DNA of 64,000 nt. Origin: an uncultured Roseovarius sp. (GTDB lineage: Bacteria; Pseudomonadota; Alphaproteobacteria; Rhodobacterales; Rhodobacteraceae). Positions 8,923 through 19,082 of this stretch are shown here, in pieces. The position numbers and the translations under genes are program-made. Numbering within the stretch: the first letter of the stretch is position 1; each line of letters begins with the position of its first letter. The stretch covers positions 1,426,001 to 1,490,000 of the forward strand of contig CANMOU010000001.1 in assembly GCA_947499555.1 (NCBI GenBank), given 5' to 3'. The notes under the pieces were generated by a model. That model did not search any database and was not told the DNA's origin. It worked only from the letters and a program-made list of their open reading frames with translations.

Positions 8923-9567
8923 TCAAAACTTATAGTTAAATCGAGCGATATCCTTGGAACACACGCTTGCCAGCCATTCAGCATCGGCATCCGAATAGAG
9001 CGTCCGATAGTCGGTTTTCCGCTCCGATCGGTTGAGATGGGGTCTTTGAAGACGGAAGCCCAAATGCGACCAAAGTGGTTCGACATCTTGCTCAAAATGC
9101 TCAAGCCGTATGTAGAGATCGGCGCAGTCCTTGCCGTTGGCCGCTCTCAGGTAAGAGGCCGCATCATTGGTCGAAAGCGCGCTGACAATGTAGGGTGCAC
9201 GCAGAAATTGCGTGAAACTGAGCGTTTGGGCCAGAGAAACAGCCGGATGATCGAAGCGTTGGGTTTGCAGCCAATGGAAGTAGCTTACCATGCGGTCCCA
9301 TGGATTGCGGACCAGCGTGAAGCAGAACCAATCCTCCATTTGCGCCCGCGAGACGAGACCATCGATGTCGCCTATGGTCGAATGCTTCCACAGACGACCG
9401 GCGGCCTTGAGCGATTTGAGGCGCTTGTTTCGACGTCGTGCCTTTTCGGTATCGCCAATCAGGATGTCATCCTTCATGGCCCGCGTCTCAAGCGCATGCG
9501 CAAGAGAGGTTCCACCTGTCTTGGGAATATGCACGAAAATGTAGCGACGACCGGGCGAAATGATCAT
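8923..9567 (-). CDS. Sulfotransferase family protein
   Basis: A 214-residue soluble PAPS-dependent sulfotransferase of the family-2 kind. The 5'-phosphosulfate loop is 'VHIPKTGGTSLAHAL' at residues 12-26, and the 3'-phosphate site is 'FTLVRNPWDRMVSYFHWL' near residue 83. The C-terminal part has 'IRLEHFEQDVEPLW', common in roseobacter homologues. Such enzymes usually sulfate surface polysaccharide or other glycans; the acceptor is unknown. It is not followed by polysaccharide genes. The codon use is more AT-rich than the adjacent metabolic genes, which hints at a separate origin. Divergent from the acyl-CoA synthetase. Confidence 0.82.
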   Translation of the reverse strand: MIISPGRRYIFVHIPKTGGTSLAHALETRAMKDDILIGDTEKARRRNKRLKSLKAAGRLWKHSTIGDIDGLVSRAQMEDWFCFTLVRNPWDRMVSYFHWLQTQRFDHPAVSLAQTLSFTQFLRAPYIVSALSTNDAASYLRAANGKDCADLYIRLEHFEQDVEPLWSHLGFRLQRPHLNRSERKTDYRTLYSDADAEWLASVCSKDIARFNYKF

Positions 9568-9701
9568 TTCCGAAAGCTAGGGGATCAGCTCGGATTTGGA
9601 AAGTCGCCGGGATGGTGAAAACCGCTTTGCTTTCCGTCGTGAAATGCGCAATATCCGACGCGTTTCAAGGCCGACGATCAGCGAGTGAGGGGAGAGAAAC
9701 A

Positions 9702-11324
9702 ATGGGATGGATGAAGGACGAAACCGGACTGGGCAAAACCGCAGCCAATTTCGTACCGATGACGCCACTCTCACATTTGCGCCGTGCGGCACATGTGTTT
9801 CCCGACACGGATGCCGTTATCTATGGCAGCTTTCGCAAAACCTTTGCCGAGTATCACGAACGCGCCACGCGGCTGGCGTCGGCTCTGGTCAAAATGGGCG
9901 TGGAGCCGGGCGACGTGGTGGCAACACTACTGCCCAACATTCCAGCTCATGCGGAGGCCCATTTCGGTGTCCCCGCCTGCGGCGCCGTGCTGAACACGAT
10001 CAACACGCGGCTGGAAGCGGAAACGATTTCCTACATCTTTGACCATGGCGAGGCGAAAGTGGTTTTGGTCGATCCCCAGTTTATGGGCGTGACCAAAGAA
10101 GCCATTGAATTGATGGACGGCGCCCCACCGACTCTGATCGAGGTGGCCGATCCACAGGCAGGCATGACGGCAAGTGGCGAGCATGTGGAATATGAGAACC
10201 TGCTGGCCGGGGGCGACCCTGATTTTGCGTGGATTATGCCCGAAGATGAATGGGAAAGCCTTGCGTTGAACTACACATCCGGCACAACCGGACGACCCAA
10301 AGGCGTGGTGTATCATCATCGTGGTGCCTATCTGCTGACGCTTGGCACGGCCATAACATGGCCCCTGCCCCGCCACACGCGCTACCTGACAATCGTGCCG
10401 CTCTTCCATTGCAACAACTGGAACCACACCTGGGCTTTGCCGATGGTCGGGGGCACTCTGGTTTGCTGTCGCGACATTACGGCCAAGGCAATTTACGACG
10501 CGATTGCCGATGAGGGCGTCACCCATTTCGGAGCGGCACCCATCGTTCTCAATATGATCGTCAATGCAAAGGATGACGAGCGCCGGGATTTCGATCATGT
10601 CGTCAGTGTCTTTACCGCAGGTGCCCCACCGCCGGCGGCGACATTGCGCGCGATCGAACCGCTGGGCTTTGATGTAACGCAGGTTTACGGCCTGACCGAG
10701 ACCTACGGCCACGTGACCGAATGCATGTGGCATGACAAATGGAACAGCGAACCCGAAGAGGAACGCTATGCCATCAAGGCACGCACGGGTATCTTGATGC
10801 CTTTCATGGAAGACATCACCGCGATGGATGCCGAGACCATGACGCAGGTACCCATGGATGGCGAAACCCAAGGCGAGGTTATGATCCGGGGCAATTCGGT
10901 GATGAAAGGTTACCTGAAGAACCCCGAGGCCACGGCCGAAGCCTTTGCTGGCGGTTACTTTCATTCTGGCGATTTGGCGTATCAACACGAAGACGGCTAT
11001 CTGAAAATTGCAGACCGTGCCAAGGATATCATCATCTCGGGCGGTGAGAACATCAGCTCAATCGAAGTTGAGGGCGCGTTGATGAAACACCCCGCAGTAT
11101 TGCTCTGCGCGGTTGTGGCCATGCCGGATGAGAAATGGGGCGAGGTGCCGTGCGCCTTCGTCGAACTGAAAGACGGGGTGGAGGCAACCGAAGAAGAACT
11201 GATCGGCTTTGCCCGCCAGAAGCTGGCAGGTTTCAAGAGCCCCAAAAAGGTGGTCTTTCAGGAATTGCCGAAGACCTCGACCGGGAAAATCCAGAAATTC
11301 GAACTGCGCAAGGCTTTTCAATAG
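9702..11324 (+). CDS. Acyl-CoA synthetase (AMP-forming)
   Basis: A 540-residue member of the ANL adenylating family. The ATG at 9702 follows GAGGGGAGAG and is preferred over the upstream 9612 frame start. Motifs in order: 'YTSGTTGRPKGVVYH' near residue 189 (AMP/ATP P-loop), 'QVYGLTETYGHVTEC' near 326, 'GYFHSGDLAYQHEDGYL' near 417, 'DRAKDIIISGGENISS' near 437, and the catalytic Lys in 'LPKTSTGKIQKFELR' near 525. The acyl group cannot be told; the length and sequence fit the medium/long-chain or DMSP-metabolite (DmdB-like) branch common in marine roseobacters. Single gene, not in the fad operon. Confidence 0.92.
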   Translation: MGWMKDETGLGKTAANFVPMTPLSHLRRAAHVFPDTDAVIYGSFRKTFAEYHERATRLASALVKMGVEPGDVVATLLPNIPAHAEAHFGVPACGAVLNTINTRLEAETISYIFDHGEAKVVLVDPQFMGVTKEAIELMDGAPPTLIEVADPQAGMTASGEHVEYENLLAGGDPDFAWIMPEDEWESLALNYTSGTTGRPKGVVYHHRGAYLLTLGTAITWPLPRHTRYLTIVPLFHCNNWNHTWALPMVGGTLVCCRDITAKAIYDAIADEGVTHFGAAPIVLNMIVNAKDDERRDFDHVVSVFTAGAPPPAATLRAIEPLGFDVTQVYGLTETYGHVTECMWHDKWNSEPEEERYAIKARTGILMPFMEDITAMDAETMTQVPMDGETQGEVMIRGNSVMKGYLKNPEATAEAFAGGYFHSGDLAYQHEDGYLKIADRAKDIIISGGENISSIEVEGALMKHPAVLLCAVVAMPDEKWGEVPCAFVELKDGVEATEEELIGFARQKLAGFKSPKKVVFQELPKTSTGKIQKFELRKAFQ

Positions 11325-11407
11325 GTCTCAAGCCAATGCGATGATTGCCCGGATTGTGGTGAGCGTGCTACGCTTTGCACAACGAGGCAGAGCAGGCCCG
11401 CACCACA

Positions 11408-12433
11408 ATGACGGCACTTCACGAATACCAACGACTTGAAGCGGCAGGTCTTTGGCGTGCCTCGCCAAATGCGCAGCGGCGCAATGTGGTTGTCTCGGTC
11501 GGGGACGCGACTTTGACCATCTCGGACACGCGGGATCAGCCATTGACGCACTGGTCACTTGCTGCGCTTGAACGTGCCAATCCCGGTCAGCGCCCCGCGA
11601 TATACTTCCCAGACGGAGACCCCGGCGAGACTCTGGAAATTGCCGCTGACGATGTGGCAATGATCGATGCTATCGAGAAATTGCGAAAGGCCGTGGGGCG
11701 CGGGCGTCCGCATCCGGGCCGGTTGCGGCTTATCACTTTTCTGCTGTCCATCGCCGCAGTGACAGCACTCATTGTTTTCTGGCTGCCGGGTGCATTACGC
11801 CAGCACGCGGTATCGGTCGTTCCCGAAGTCAAACGGATGCAGATCGGTGAGGCCCTAAGAGCGCAGATGGAAAAAGTAACCGGCCCCGCCTGTACAAAGC
11901 CCTCCGGGAAAGGCGCGCTTGAAAGGCTGGCCGAGCGGCTTCCCACAGCAGATGGTCCGGGCGATTTCGACGTGATGCGCGGGGGCGTCAATGGCGCGAT
12001 CTCGCTTCCAGGTGGCACGATCCTCATTGGCAGGAGCCTTGTGGAGGATTATGAGGAGCCTGACGTTCTGGCAGGGTTCGTGGTGGCCGAGCATTTGCGC
12101 GCAGGGCTGACGGACCCTTTGGCCGAATTGCTCTCTCATGGATCGGTGATCGACACCGGACGCCTTCTGACAACCGGAGAGCTGCCTGAGAAAATTCTGG
12201 CGCGTTATGCGGAGCATCTTCTGACCTCGCCGCGACCCGCGCTCACCGATGAAGCGCTGCTTAACGGATTCAAGAGCTGGTCCGTGCGCGCCAGACCATA
12301 CGCTTATGCGGTTGATTTAACGGGGGAAACCACCCTTGGCCTGATCGAGGCCGATCCTTTCGCAGCCGCCCTGCCCCCGCCGATCCTCAGCGATGCAGAT
12401 TGGCTCAGACTTCAGGGGATTTGCGGCGCTTGA
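11408..12433 (+). CDS. Membrane protein with degenerate M48-like peptidase domain
   Basis: A 341-residue protein from the ATG at 11408; a TTG at 11375 is a weaker alternative. An N-terminal soluble part of about 100 residues is followed by one membrane segment ('LITFLLSIAAVTALIVFWL', near 110-128) and a periplasmic domain. In that domain 'NGAISLPGGTILIGRSLV' followed by an Asp/Glu-rich helix matches the M48 peptidase core. Where active M48 enzymes have HExxH, this protein has 'VVAEHLRAG', so the zinc site is lost. It may act as a binding or regulatory pseudo-protease. It follows the synthetase by about 80 bp and is followed tail-to-tail by a secreted protein. Confidence 0.6.
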   Translation: MTALHEYQRLEAAGLWRASPNAQRRNVVVSVGDATLTISDTRDQPLTHWSLAALERANPGQRPAIYFPDGDPGETLEIAADDVAMIDAIEKLRKAVGRGRPHPGRLRLITFLLSIAAVTALIVFWLPGALRQHAVSVVPEVKRMQIGEALRAQMEKVTGPACTKPSGKGALERLAERLPTADGPGDFDVMRGGVNGAISLPGGTILIGRSLVEDYEEPDVLAGFVVAEHLRAGLTDPLAELLSHGSVIDTGRLLTTGELPEKILARYAEHLLTSPRPALTDEALLNGFKSWSVRARPYAYAVDLTGETTLGLIEADPFAAALPPPILSDADWLRLQGICGA

Positions 12434-12436
12434 GCC

Positions 12437-13105
12437 CTAGCGGTTGGTGTCTTTGAGGGTGCGTGGCACGGTCCTGGTCCAAATCGCGTCCATCTGTGCC
12501 TTGCCAGCCAATGTCTGGTGCTGACGTCTGGGGTTGAGACGATCATCTGTCCAGACAGGCTCATAGCCCTTTGGTACATAAAGCCCGTTGCTCTTGATCT
12601 GTTCTTCATAAACATGACGCGGCGCAACGATTGCTGTTGGACTGGTCGACGCAGTGACGGGCCTGCCGGGGCGCAAGTTGACATGCGGTGTCGGGCCGGA
12701 CGCGACTTTCGCAGATCGCGTTTGCCGCACGACGCGCTTTGCGGGTTTGCCGGCTGGCTTGGGTTTCGTCGCCGATGTTGGTGTCGGGCTTTGAACCGTG
12801 ATCTGCTCAGGTTCCGGCGTTTTGGCCGACGCTGACGCGGCAAGTGCCTTGGTGCTGGCAAGCGTTGGCGTTTGGCCGCAAATGACCTTGCGATCCCGCG
12901 TCACGCGGGGAATCCATGTGACCTGCCCATCGATGCCTGCGCGCACATAGATGCACCCGCGGCTGTCGACATATTGCCGTCCTGTGTAAGAGGCGGGTGG
13001 AAATTCCGCAGGCAGATCAAAGCTTGCGCCGCTTTGCGAAGAAGCTGTTTCTCCCCACCCAAACATGATCGCCGCGGTGACCCCAAACCCAATAAACCGT
13101 CTCAT
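12437..13105 (-). CDS. Secreted Pro/Ala-rich protein, Rhodobacteraceae conserved
   Basis: A 222-residue protein from the ATG at 13105, which follows CGGGGGC; an upstream ATG at 13144 is less likely. It has an N-terminal signal-like segment ('MRRFIGFGVTAAIMFGWG'), a conserved block 'YVDSRGCIYVRAGIDG' with 'VTWIPRVTRDRKVICG', then a long Ala/Pro/Lys-rich low-complexity stretch and a short basic end. The block is typical of periplasmic proteins often annotated as SPOR-related in this family, but no full SPOR repeat is visible here. A cell-envelope role is likely; no enzymatic motif is seen. Confidence 0.7.
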   Translation of the reverse strand: MRRFIGFGVTAAIMFGWGETASSQSGASFDLPAEFPPASYTGRQYVDSRGCIYVRAGIDGQVTWIPRVTRDRKVICGQTPTLASTKALAASASAKTPEPEQITVQSPTPTSATKPKPAGKPAKRVVRQTRSAKVASGPTPHVNLRPGRPVTASTSPTAIVAPRHVYEEQIKSNGLYVPKGYEPVWTDDRLNPRRQHQTLAGKAQMDAIWTRTVPRTLKDTNR

Positions 13106-13167
13106 TTTGCCCCCGAGCAGATGCGCCGAGAGTGCATGATTCACCCATTCGAGTAAACCGGCTTTGG

Positions 13168-13800
13168 TTACTTGGTCCCGAACATACGATCCCCGGCATC
13201 GCCGAGCCCCGGCAAAATATACCCGATGTCATTGAGTCTGTCGTCAAGGGCTGCGGTAACTATCGGCACATCCGGATGGGCCTCTTTCATCCGCGCAACC
13301 CCTTCCGGCGCAGCGAGAAGGCACAGAAAACGGATGTCCTTGCCCCCTGCTTTCTTTACAAGATCCACGGCGGCGGCAGAGGAATTGCCGGTTGCCAGCA
13401 TCGGGTCGACGACGATGGACAGCCGCTTTTCAAGCTGGTCGGGGACTTTGAAGTAATATTGTACGGGTTTCAGGGTTTCTTCGTCGCGGTAAAGCCCCAC
13501 AAAACCTACACGCGCAGAAGGAATAAGTTCGAGCATCCCGTCAAGAAGGCCATTTCCGGCGCGAAGGATTGAGATCAGCGCCAGTTTACGGCCCGCCAAA
13601 ACCGGCGCTTCCATCTCTTGCAACGGCGTGTCGATGGTGCGCACGCCCATTTCCAGCTCACGCGTCACCTCATAGGCCAAAAGCTGGCTGATTTCTCGCA
13701 GAAGCTGTCTGAACACCGCTGTCGGCGTGGACTTGTCGCGCATCAAAGTCAGCTTGTGCTGTACCAGCGGGTGATCAACGACGGTCAGATGGTCTTGCAT
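13168..13800 (-). CDS. upp: Uracil phosphoribosyltransferase
   Basis: A 210-residue enzyme that salvages uracil with PRPP to UMP. The PRPP loop is '[18 protein letters not shown]' near residues 127-144, the flexible loop contains '[15 protein letters not shown]' near 78, and the uracil site is '[18 protein letters not shown]' at the C-terminus. Length equals the usual bacterial Upp. It starts at the ATG at 13800. The 250-bp gap ahead of it is shared with maeB on the other strand. Confidence 0.96.
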   Translation of the reverse strand: MQDHLTVVDHPLVQHKLTLMRDKSTPTAVFRQLLREISQLLAYEVTRELEMGVRTIDTPLQEMEAPVLAGRKLALISILRAGNGLLDGMLELIPSARVGFVGLYRDEETLKPVQYYFKVPDQLEKRLSIVVDPMLATGNSSAAAVDLVKKAGGKDIRFLCLLAAPEGVARMKEAHPDVPIVTAALDDRLNDIGYILPGLGDAGDRMFGTK

Positions 13801-14013
13801 GGATACTCCGGTATTGGATTGCCGCAGGCGACGCGGTGCCTTGAGTTTTTCAAATTAAGCGCCTGAGCGCAACGCCCACAATATCCTCGCCTTGCAAGCA
13901 TTTCTGTGGAAACATGAAATTCCAGCGCAGATAAAAACTGATGTGAACGAAACCGGTGCAACGGTTAAGTTGCCGCACCTGTGACTTCTGCGCTTGCGGC
14001 CCGGCCAAAAAAA

Positions 14014-14031
14014 TAGTTTAGGGCTAAACTA
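14014..14031. promoter_or_regulatory. Candidate operator upstream of maeB
   Basis: A perfect 7-bp inverted repeat TAGTTTA / TAAACTA around GGGC, lying 6 bp before the ribosome-binding site GGAGGAG of the malic enzyme gene. Its position fits a repressor site or a small hairpin at the transcript start. No matching copy was noticed elsewhere in the window. Confidence 0.35.
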
Positions 14032-14048
14032 AATTTGGAGGAGCGGAT

Positions 14049-16328
14049 ATGGCGGACAGCCAGAATGATAATTTGCGGCAGGCGTCGCTTGACTACCACG
14101 AGTTTCCGAAACCCGGAAAACTGGAAATCCGTGCCACAAAACCCTTGGCAAATGGACGTGACCTTGCCCGAGCCTATTCGCCCGGTGTGGCCGAAGCCTG
14201 CCTTCAGATCCATGCCAATCCAGCAGATGCCAGCCGGTTCACAGCGCGCGCCAACCAAGTGGCTGTCGTGTCAAACGGCACGGCGGTGCTTGGCCTTGGC
14301 AATATTGGCGCGCTAGCGGCGAAACCCGTAATGGAAGGCAAGGCGGTTCTCTTCAAGAAGTTCGCCGATATCGACTGTTTTGATATCGAGGTCGATGAAC
14401 AGGACCCAGAAAAGCTGGCCGAAATTGTCTGCGCGCTGGAGCCCACCTTTGGTGCGATTAACCTGGAGGATATCAAGGCCCCCGATTGCTTTGTCGTGGA
14501 AAAGATTTGCCGAGAGCGCATGAACATCCCCGTCTTCCACGATGATCAGCACGGGACAGCCATTGTTGTGGGGGCCGCGGCGCACAACGCTCTCTTCGTG
14601 GCAAAGAAGAAACTCGAGGACATCAAGATCGTCTCCACAGGCGGCGGGGCGGCGGGCATTGCCTGCCTGAACCTGTTGCTGAAGATGGGTGTCAAACGCG
14701 AGAATGTCTGGCTCTGCGATATTCACGGACTGGTCTATGAGGGCCGCGAAGAGGATATGACACCGCAAAAAGCCGCATTCGCTCAAAAGACCGACCTGCG
14801 GACGCTGGACGACGTGGTGGCCGATGCCGATCTTTTCCTCGGGCTTTCCGGCGCCGGTGTTTTAAAGAAAGAGCATGTCGCCAAAATGGCAAAGCGACCG
14901 ATCATTCTTGCGCTTGCCAATCCGAAACCGGAGATCATGCCTGACGAGGTTCGAGAGGTCGCACCCGATGCCATCATTGCCACCGGGCGCAGCGATTTTC
15001 CCAATCAGGTCAACAACGTCCTGTGCTTTCCATTCATCTTTCGCGGTGCGCTCGATGTCGGGGCCACCACCATCAATGACGAGATGGAAATTGCCTGCGT
15101 GAAGGCCATTGCCGAACTGGCACGCGCCACCACATCCGCCGAAGCGGCAGCGGCTTATCAGGGGGAACAACTGACATTCGGGGCCGACTACCTGATCCCC
15201 AAACCCTTTGATCCACGTCTTTCAAGCATCGTGCCCACGGCGGTGGCCAAGGCCGCCATGGAAAGCGGCGTCGCGACACGACCGCTGGAGGATATCAACG
15301 CCTATACGGCCAGCCTCACCGCGTCGGTGTTCAAGTCTGCCCTTCTCATGCGGCCCGTCTTCGAAGCAGCGGCAACTGCTGCGCGCAGGATCGTGTTTGC
15401 CGAAGGTGAAGATGAGCGCGTCTTACGTGCCGCTCAGGCGATTTTGGAGGAAACGACAGAGCTTCCCATTTTGATCGGACGCCCCGACGTCATCCATACA
15501 AGATGCGAACGGCTTGGTCTTAACATCCGGCCGGATCGTGACTTCAGCATCGTGAACCCCGAACGGGACGAGCGCTATCGTGATTACTGGGAAACCTACC
15601 ATGACATCATGAAACGGCGGGGTGTCACACCTGATCTGGCCAAGGCCATCATGCGCACCAATACCACGGCGATTGGCGCGATCATGGTATACCGCGAAGA
15701 AGCAGATTCTCTTATCTGCGGGACATTTGGCGAGTATCGCTGGCATCTGAACTACGTCACACAGGTGCTGGGAGATGCCGCGCATCACCCGCATGGTGCC
15801 CTCTCCATGATGATCCTGGAAGATGGGCCACTCTTTATCGCCGACACACATGTGCGGATTTTTCCGCAACCGCACGAGCTTGCGGAAACCGCCGTTGGAG
15901 CAGCCCGTCATGTGCGACGCTTCGGCTTGTTGCCGAAAGTTGCATTCTGCTCTCAATCGCAGTTTGGCAATCAGGGAAGTGACTCGGGCAAACGACTTCG
16001 CGCCGCATTGGAGATACTGGATCAGGAGCCACGTGATTTCGTCTACGAAGGCGAGATGAACCTTGATGCCGCACTTGATGCGGAGCTGCGGGGCCGCCTT
16101 TTGCCGGACAACCGGATGGAAGGCGCGGCGAATATCCTGCTCTTTTCCAATGGCGACACCGCCTCGGGCGTGCGCAATATTCTGAAAATGAAAGCCGGGG
16201 GCCTCGAGGTTGGCCCGATCCTGATGGGTATGGGAAATCGGGCGCATATCGTGACCCAGTCGATTACGTCACGCGGCTTGTTGAATATGGCAGCAATTGC
16301 GGGCACGCCGGTCTCGATCTACGGCTAG
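14049..16328 (+). CDS. maeB: NADP-dependent malic enzyme with C-terminal phosphotransacetylase-like domain
   Basis: A 759-residue fused enzyme. Residues 1-430 are the malic enzyme that decarboxylates malate to pyruvate with NADP: '[12 protein letters not shown]' near 43, '[19 protein letters not shown]' near 163 with metal-binding Asp residues, and '[17 protein letters not shown]' near 197 as the nucleotide fold. From about residue 446 ('[17 protein letters not shown]') to the end lies a domain like phosphotransacetylase, which in this class is thought to be regulatory, sensing acetyl-CoA. Preceded by GGAGGAG and the inverted repeat at 14014. Links the TCA cycle with pyruvate and NADPH supply. 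Confidence 0.95.
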   Translation: MADSQNDNLRQASLDYHEFPKPGKLEIRATKPLANGRDLARAYSPGVAEACLQIHANPADASRFTARANQVAVVSNGTAVLGLGNIGALAAKPVMEGKAVLFKKFADIDCFDIEVDEQDPEKLAEIVCALEPTFGAINLEDIKAPDCFVVEKICRERMNIPVFHDDQHGTAIVVGAAAHNALFVAKKKLEDIKIVSTGGGAAGIACLNLLLKMGVKRENVWLCDIHGLVYEGREEDMTPQKAAFAQKTDLRTLDDVVADADLFLGLSGAGVLKKEHVAKMAKRPIILALANPKPEIMPDEVREVAPDAIIATGRSDFPNQVNNVLCFPFIFRGALDVGATTINDEMEIACVKAIAELARATTSAEAAAAYQGEQLTFGADYLIPKPFDPRLSSIVPTAVAKAAMESGVATRPLEDINAYTASLTASVFKSALLMRPVFEAAATAARRIVFAEGEDERVLRAAQAILEETTELPILIGRPDVIHTRCERLGLNIRPDRDFSIVNPERDERYRDYWETYHDIMKRRGVTPDLAKAIMRTNTTAIGAIMVYREEADSLICGTFGEYRWHLNYVTQVLGDAAHHPHGALSMMILEDGPLFIADTHVRIFPQPHELAETAVGAARHVRRFGLLPKVAFCSQSQFGNQGSDSGKRLRAALEILDQEPRDFVYEGEMNLDAALDAELRGRLLPDNRMEGAANILLFSNGDTASGVRNILKMKAGGLEVGPILMGMGNRAHIVTQSITSRGLLNMAAIAGTPVSIYG

Positions 16329-16332
16329 ATCT

Positions 16333-17100
16333 TTACGAGAATTGCTCTCGCACCAGGCGCTCTTCAAGACCGTGGTCAGGATCGAACAGGATGCGGTGGC
16401 TGACGCTTGGCTCTGATCTGACTTCGACCCAGAGCACATTGGCAATCCAGTTGCTGTTGGCATCGGCCATAACAGGGCGCTTTTCAGGGTCAATCACATC
16501 AAACCGGACGGTAACGCTCTTGTTTAGAAGCGCGCCACGCCAGCGGCGGGGGCGAAACGCTGCGACGGCGGTCAGCGCAAGAACATCTGACCCGATGGGG
16601 AGGATTGGACCATGGGCACTGTAGTTATAGGCCGTTGACCCGGCAGGTGTGGCCACCATCGCGCCATCGCAAACCAGCTCTTCCAGTCGCAGGCGACCAT
16701 CTACCGAAATCTTGAGCTTGGCCGCCTGTGGTCCGCTGCGCAAAAGAGAGACCTCATTGATGGCGAGCGCTTCTTGTGTTTCGCCGTTCATGCACTGGGC
16801 CGTCATCAGGAGCGGGTTGATCACCTCTTCTTCGGCATCCGACAGACGCTCCATCAGATCCGACTCGCTATATTCATTCATCAGAAAGCCGACGGTGCCG
16901 CGATTCATCCCGTAGACCGGAACGCTGTGACGGTGCACCTTGTTGAGCGTCTCAAGCATGAAACCATCCCCACCCAGCGCAACAATAACCTCGGCTTCAA
17001 CTTCGGAGACGTTGCCGAACCGCGATGCAAGCGCAGCCCGAGCTGTCTGAGCCATAGGGACATCGCTGGCCATAAAGGCGATTTTTTCGTATTTTGCCAT
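16333..17100 (-). CDS. nadK: NAD kinase
   Basis: A 255-residue ATP-NAD kinase making NADP. The signature 'VIVALGGDGFMLETL' is at residues 39-53, 'GMNRGTVGFLMNEYSE' near 63, and the NAD-binding 'DGAMVATPAGSTAYNYSA' near 143. Length is typical for the alphaproteobacterial short form. It ends 4 bp after the maeB stop on the opposite strand (convergent) and diverges from glyA. The malic enzyme beside it uses its product NADP, a sensible but possibly accidental neighbourhood. Confidence 0.95.
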   Translation of the reverse strand: MAKYEKIAFMASDVPMAQTARAALASRFGNVSEVEAEVIVALGGDGFMLETLNKVHRHSVPVYGMNRGTVGFLMNEYSESDLMERLSDAEEEVINPLLMTAQCMNGETQEALAINEVSLLRSGPQAAKLKISVDGRLRLEELVCDGAMVATPAGSTAYNYSAHGPILPIGSDVLALTAVAAFRPRRWRGALLNKSVTVRFDVIDPEKRPVMADANSNWIANVLWVEVRSEPSVSHRILFDPDHGLEERLVREQFS

Positions 17101-17262
17101 GACGCGCGCTTTCCGAGGGCTAATTCACCCGTGATCGAAACATACTTTAACGACTAGTGCCAGCGATGCCGGAGTGCGAAAGAAAATTGTCGCATTCCGA
17201 TCTTTCAAAGACACATAGTTTCCTATACGAAATCTCGCCACACCTCATGCGGAGTAGAATTC

Positions 17263-18570
17263 ATGGCACATGATGGACAGCAATCTTTTGTTTCCGAAGG
17301 CTTTTTCACCGAATCATTGGCAACCCGTGATCCTGAGATCGCCAAGGCGATAGGTCAGGAGCTTGGCCGTCAGCGCGACGAAATCGAACTGATCGCGTCG
17401 GAAAACATCGTTTCCAGCGCCGTGATGGAAGCGCAGGGCAGTGTGATGACCAACAAATATGCCGAAGGCTATCCAAGCCGGCGGTACTATGGCGGATGCC
17501 AGTTTGTTGACGTGGCCGAGGATCTGGCCATCGAACGCGCCTGCAAGCTCTTCAGCTGTGGCTTTGCCAATGTGCAACCCAACTCTGGCAGCCAAGCCAA
17601 CCAAGGCGTCTTCACGGCCCTTTTGAAGCCCGGCGACACCATTCTGGGCATGAGCCTTGATGCCGGTGGACACCTCACCCACGGCGCAGCGCCAAACCAG
17701 TCGGGCAAATGGTTCAATGCCGTGCAATATGGTGTGCGCAAAGAGGACAATCTTATCGATTATGATCAGGTTGAGGCGCTGGCCAAGGAACACAAACCGC
17801 ATCTGATCATTGCTGGCGGATCTGCCGTGCCACGTCAGATAGATTTTGCCCGTATGCGCGAGATCGCCGATATGGTGGGCGCCTATCTGCACGTGGACAT
17901 GGCCCACTTTGCCGGTCTCGTGGCGGCGGGCGAGCATCCCTCGCCCTTCCCGCATGCCCATGTGGCCACGACCACCACGCATAAAACCCTGCGCGGTCCG
18001 CGTGGCGGCATGATCCTCACGAATGACGAGGCTCTGGCGAAGAAGTTCAACTCGGCCATTTTCCCTGGCATTCAGGGTGGGCCACTGATGCATGTAATCG
18101 CGGCCAAAGCTGTGGCCTTTGGCGAAGCTCTGCGCCCCGAGTTTAAGTCCTATATTCAGCAAGTGATCGCCAACGCGCAAGCCATGAGTGATCAGCTTAT
18201 CAAAGGCGGCCTTGATACCGTGACCCACGGCACCGACACGCATGTTCTGCTGGTGGACCTGCGGCCCAAAGGCGTGAAAGGCAATGCAACCGAGAAGGCC
18301 CTTGGCCGGGCGCATATCACTTGCAACAAGAACGGCGTGCCGTTTGACCCGGAAAAGCCGACCATCACCAGCGGGATTCGTCTTGGCTCTCCAGCGGGCA
18401 CGACGCGCGGTTTCGGCGAGACCGAATTCCGCCAGATCGCGGATTGGATTGTTGAAGTCGTCGATGGTCTGGCCGCGAATGGTGAAGAGGGAAACAGCGA
18501 AGTCGAGGAAAAGGTCAAAGCAGAAGTCGCCGCGCTTTGCGCGCGGTTCCCTCTCTACCCGAACCTGTAA
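17263..18570 (+). CDS. glyA: Serine hydroxymethyltransferase
   Basis: A 435-residue PLP enzyme interconverting serine and glycine with tetrahydrofolate and 5,10-methylene-THF. '[18 protein letters not shown]' lies near residue 43, '[10 protein letters not shown]' near 70, and the PLP Lys in '[17 protein letters not shown]' near 243. The N-terminus has about 15 residues before the conserved fold, and the ATG at 17263 follows GCGGAG. With folD and fhs at the other end of the window it supplies one-carbon units. A terminator follows. Confidence 0.97.
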   Translation: MAHDGQQSFVSEGFFTESLATRDPEIAKAIGQELGRQRDEIELIASENIVSSAVMEAQGSVMTNKYAEGYPSRRYYGGCQFVDVAEDLAIERACKLFSCGFANVQPNSGSQANQGVFTALLKPGDTILGMSLDAGGHLTHGAAPNQSGKWFNAVQYGVRKEDNLIDYDQVEALAKEHKPHLIIAGGSAVPRQIDFARMREIADMVGAYLHVDMAHFAGLVAAGEHPSPFPHAHVATTTTHKTLRGPRGGMILTNDEALAKKFNSAIFPGIQGGPLMHVIAAKAVAFGEALRPEFKSYIQQVIANAQAMSDQLIKGGLDTVTHGTDTHVLLVDLRPKGVKGNATEKALGRAHITCNKNGVPFDPEKPTITSGIRLGSPAGTTRGFGETEFRQIADWIVEVVDGLAANGEEGNSEVEEKVKAEVAALCARFPLYPNL

Positions 18571-18583
18571 ACCCTTAGAAAAT

Positions 18584-18617
18584 GCCCTGCATCGATCGCG
18601 CTGATGCGGGGCTTTTT
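18584..18617 (+). terminator. Intrinsic terminator of glyA
   Basis: A 10-bp stem GCCCTGCATC / GATGCGGGGC (one G-U pair) around GATCGCGCT, followed directly by five T. It lies 14 bp after the glyA stop and touches the 3' end of the convergent minus-strand gene. Confidence 0.85.
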
Positions 18618-18990
18618 AGATCAAGCCCTTCCAGTGGATAAAGGCGGCCACGAGCGCCACGACAATTATCAGGTTGACCACTGTGCCCCCCGCCCAATGC
18701 AGCACGCGGTTTTTGCGGCGCTCGGCGGGATCAATAGACATCAGATGCCCTTCAAGCTCGTTGAACGCCAGCGCGACATGACGCGGTTCGATCTGCTTCA
18801 TCAGAGTCGGATGGACCAGCTTGCGTTCGGTCTCGGCAAGCACATGGCCCGCCGACCTGGCGCGGCGCGGCAACAAACGGCCGGCGCGCTGCAATCGGCG
18901 CTCAAGCGTCTTGCCTTTGACACCAAGCTTGGCCTGCAGCATCTCTTCTAAACGCGCAGTCCGTTTGCGAAACTGATCGCCATCGATCAT
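18616..18990 (-). CDS. Small membrane-anchored protein, Rhodobacterales conserved
   Basis: About 124 residues from the ATG at 18990; ATGs at 18996 and 18999 are close alternatives and all lie just after a GGGGG ribosome-binding stretch. The protein has a very basic N-terminal two-thirds ('RTARLEEMLQAKLGVKGKTLERRLQRAG' pattern, charged helices likely) and one C-terminal membrane segment ('GGTVVNLIIVVALVAAFI') near residues 100-118. It looks like a tail-anchored inner-membrane protein. No enzymatic motif; function unknown. The gene faces the alpha/beta hydrolase and its 5' region overlaps the upstream region of that gene. Confidence 0.7.
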   Translation of the reverse strand: MIDGDQFRKRTARLEEMLQAKLGVKGKTLERRLQRAGRLLPRRARSAGHVLAETERKLVHPTLMKQIEPRHVALAFNELEGHLMSIDPAERRKNRVLHWAGGTVVNLIIVVALVAAFIHWKGLI

Positions 18991-19082
18991 TGCCATCATC
19001 CCCCGAGCGCATACCCTAGCCCGCAGAGTTGGTTCACACAATGGACTGGCAGCGAAACTGCGTGACCTGTATCACCAAAGAC

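Noticed and set aside
12437-13144. SPOR-domain annotation for the secreted protein
   Set aside because: No full SPOR repeat is visible; only the 'SRGCIYVRAG' block common to relatives was seen, so a plain conserved-protein call is made.
17101-17262. Riboswitch upstream of glyA
   Set aside because: No glycine, SAM or tetrahydrofolate aptamer core could be recognised in the 160 bp.
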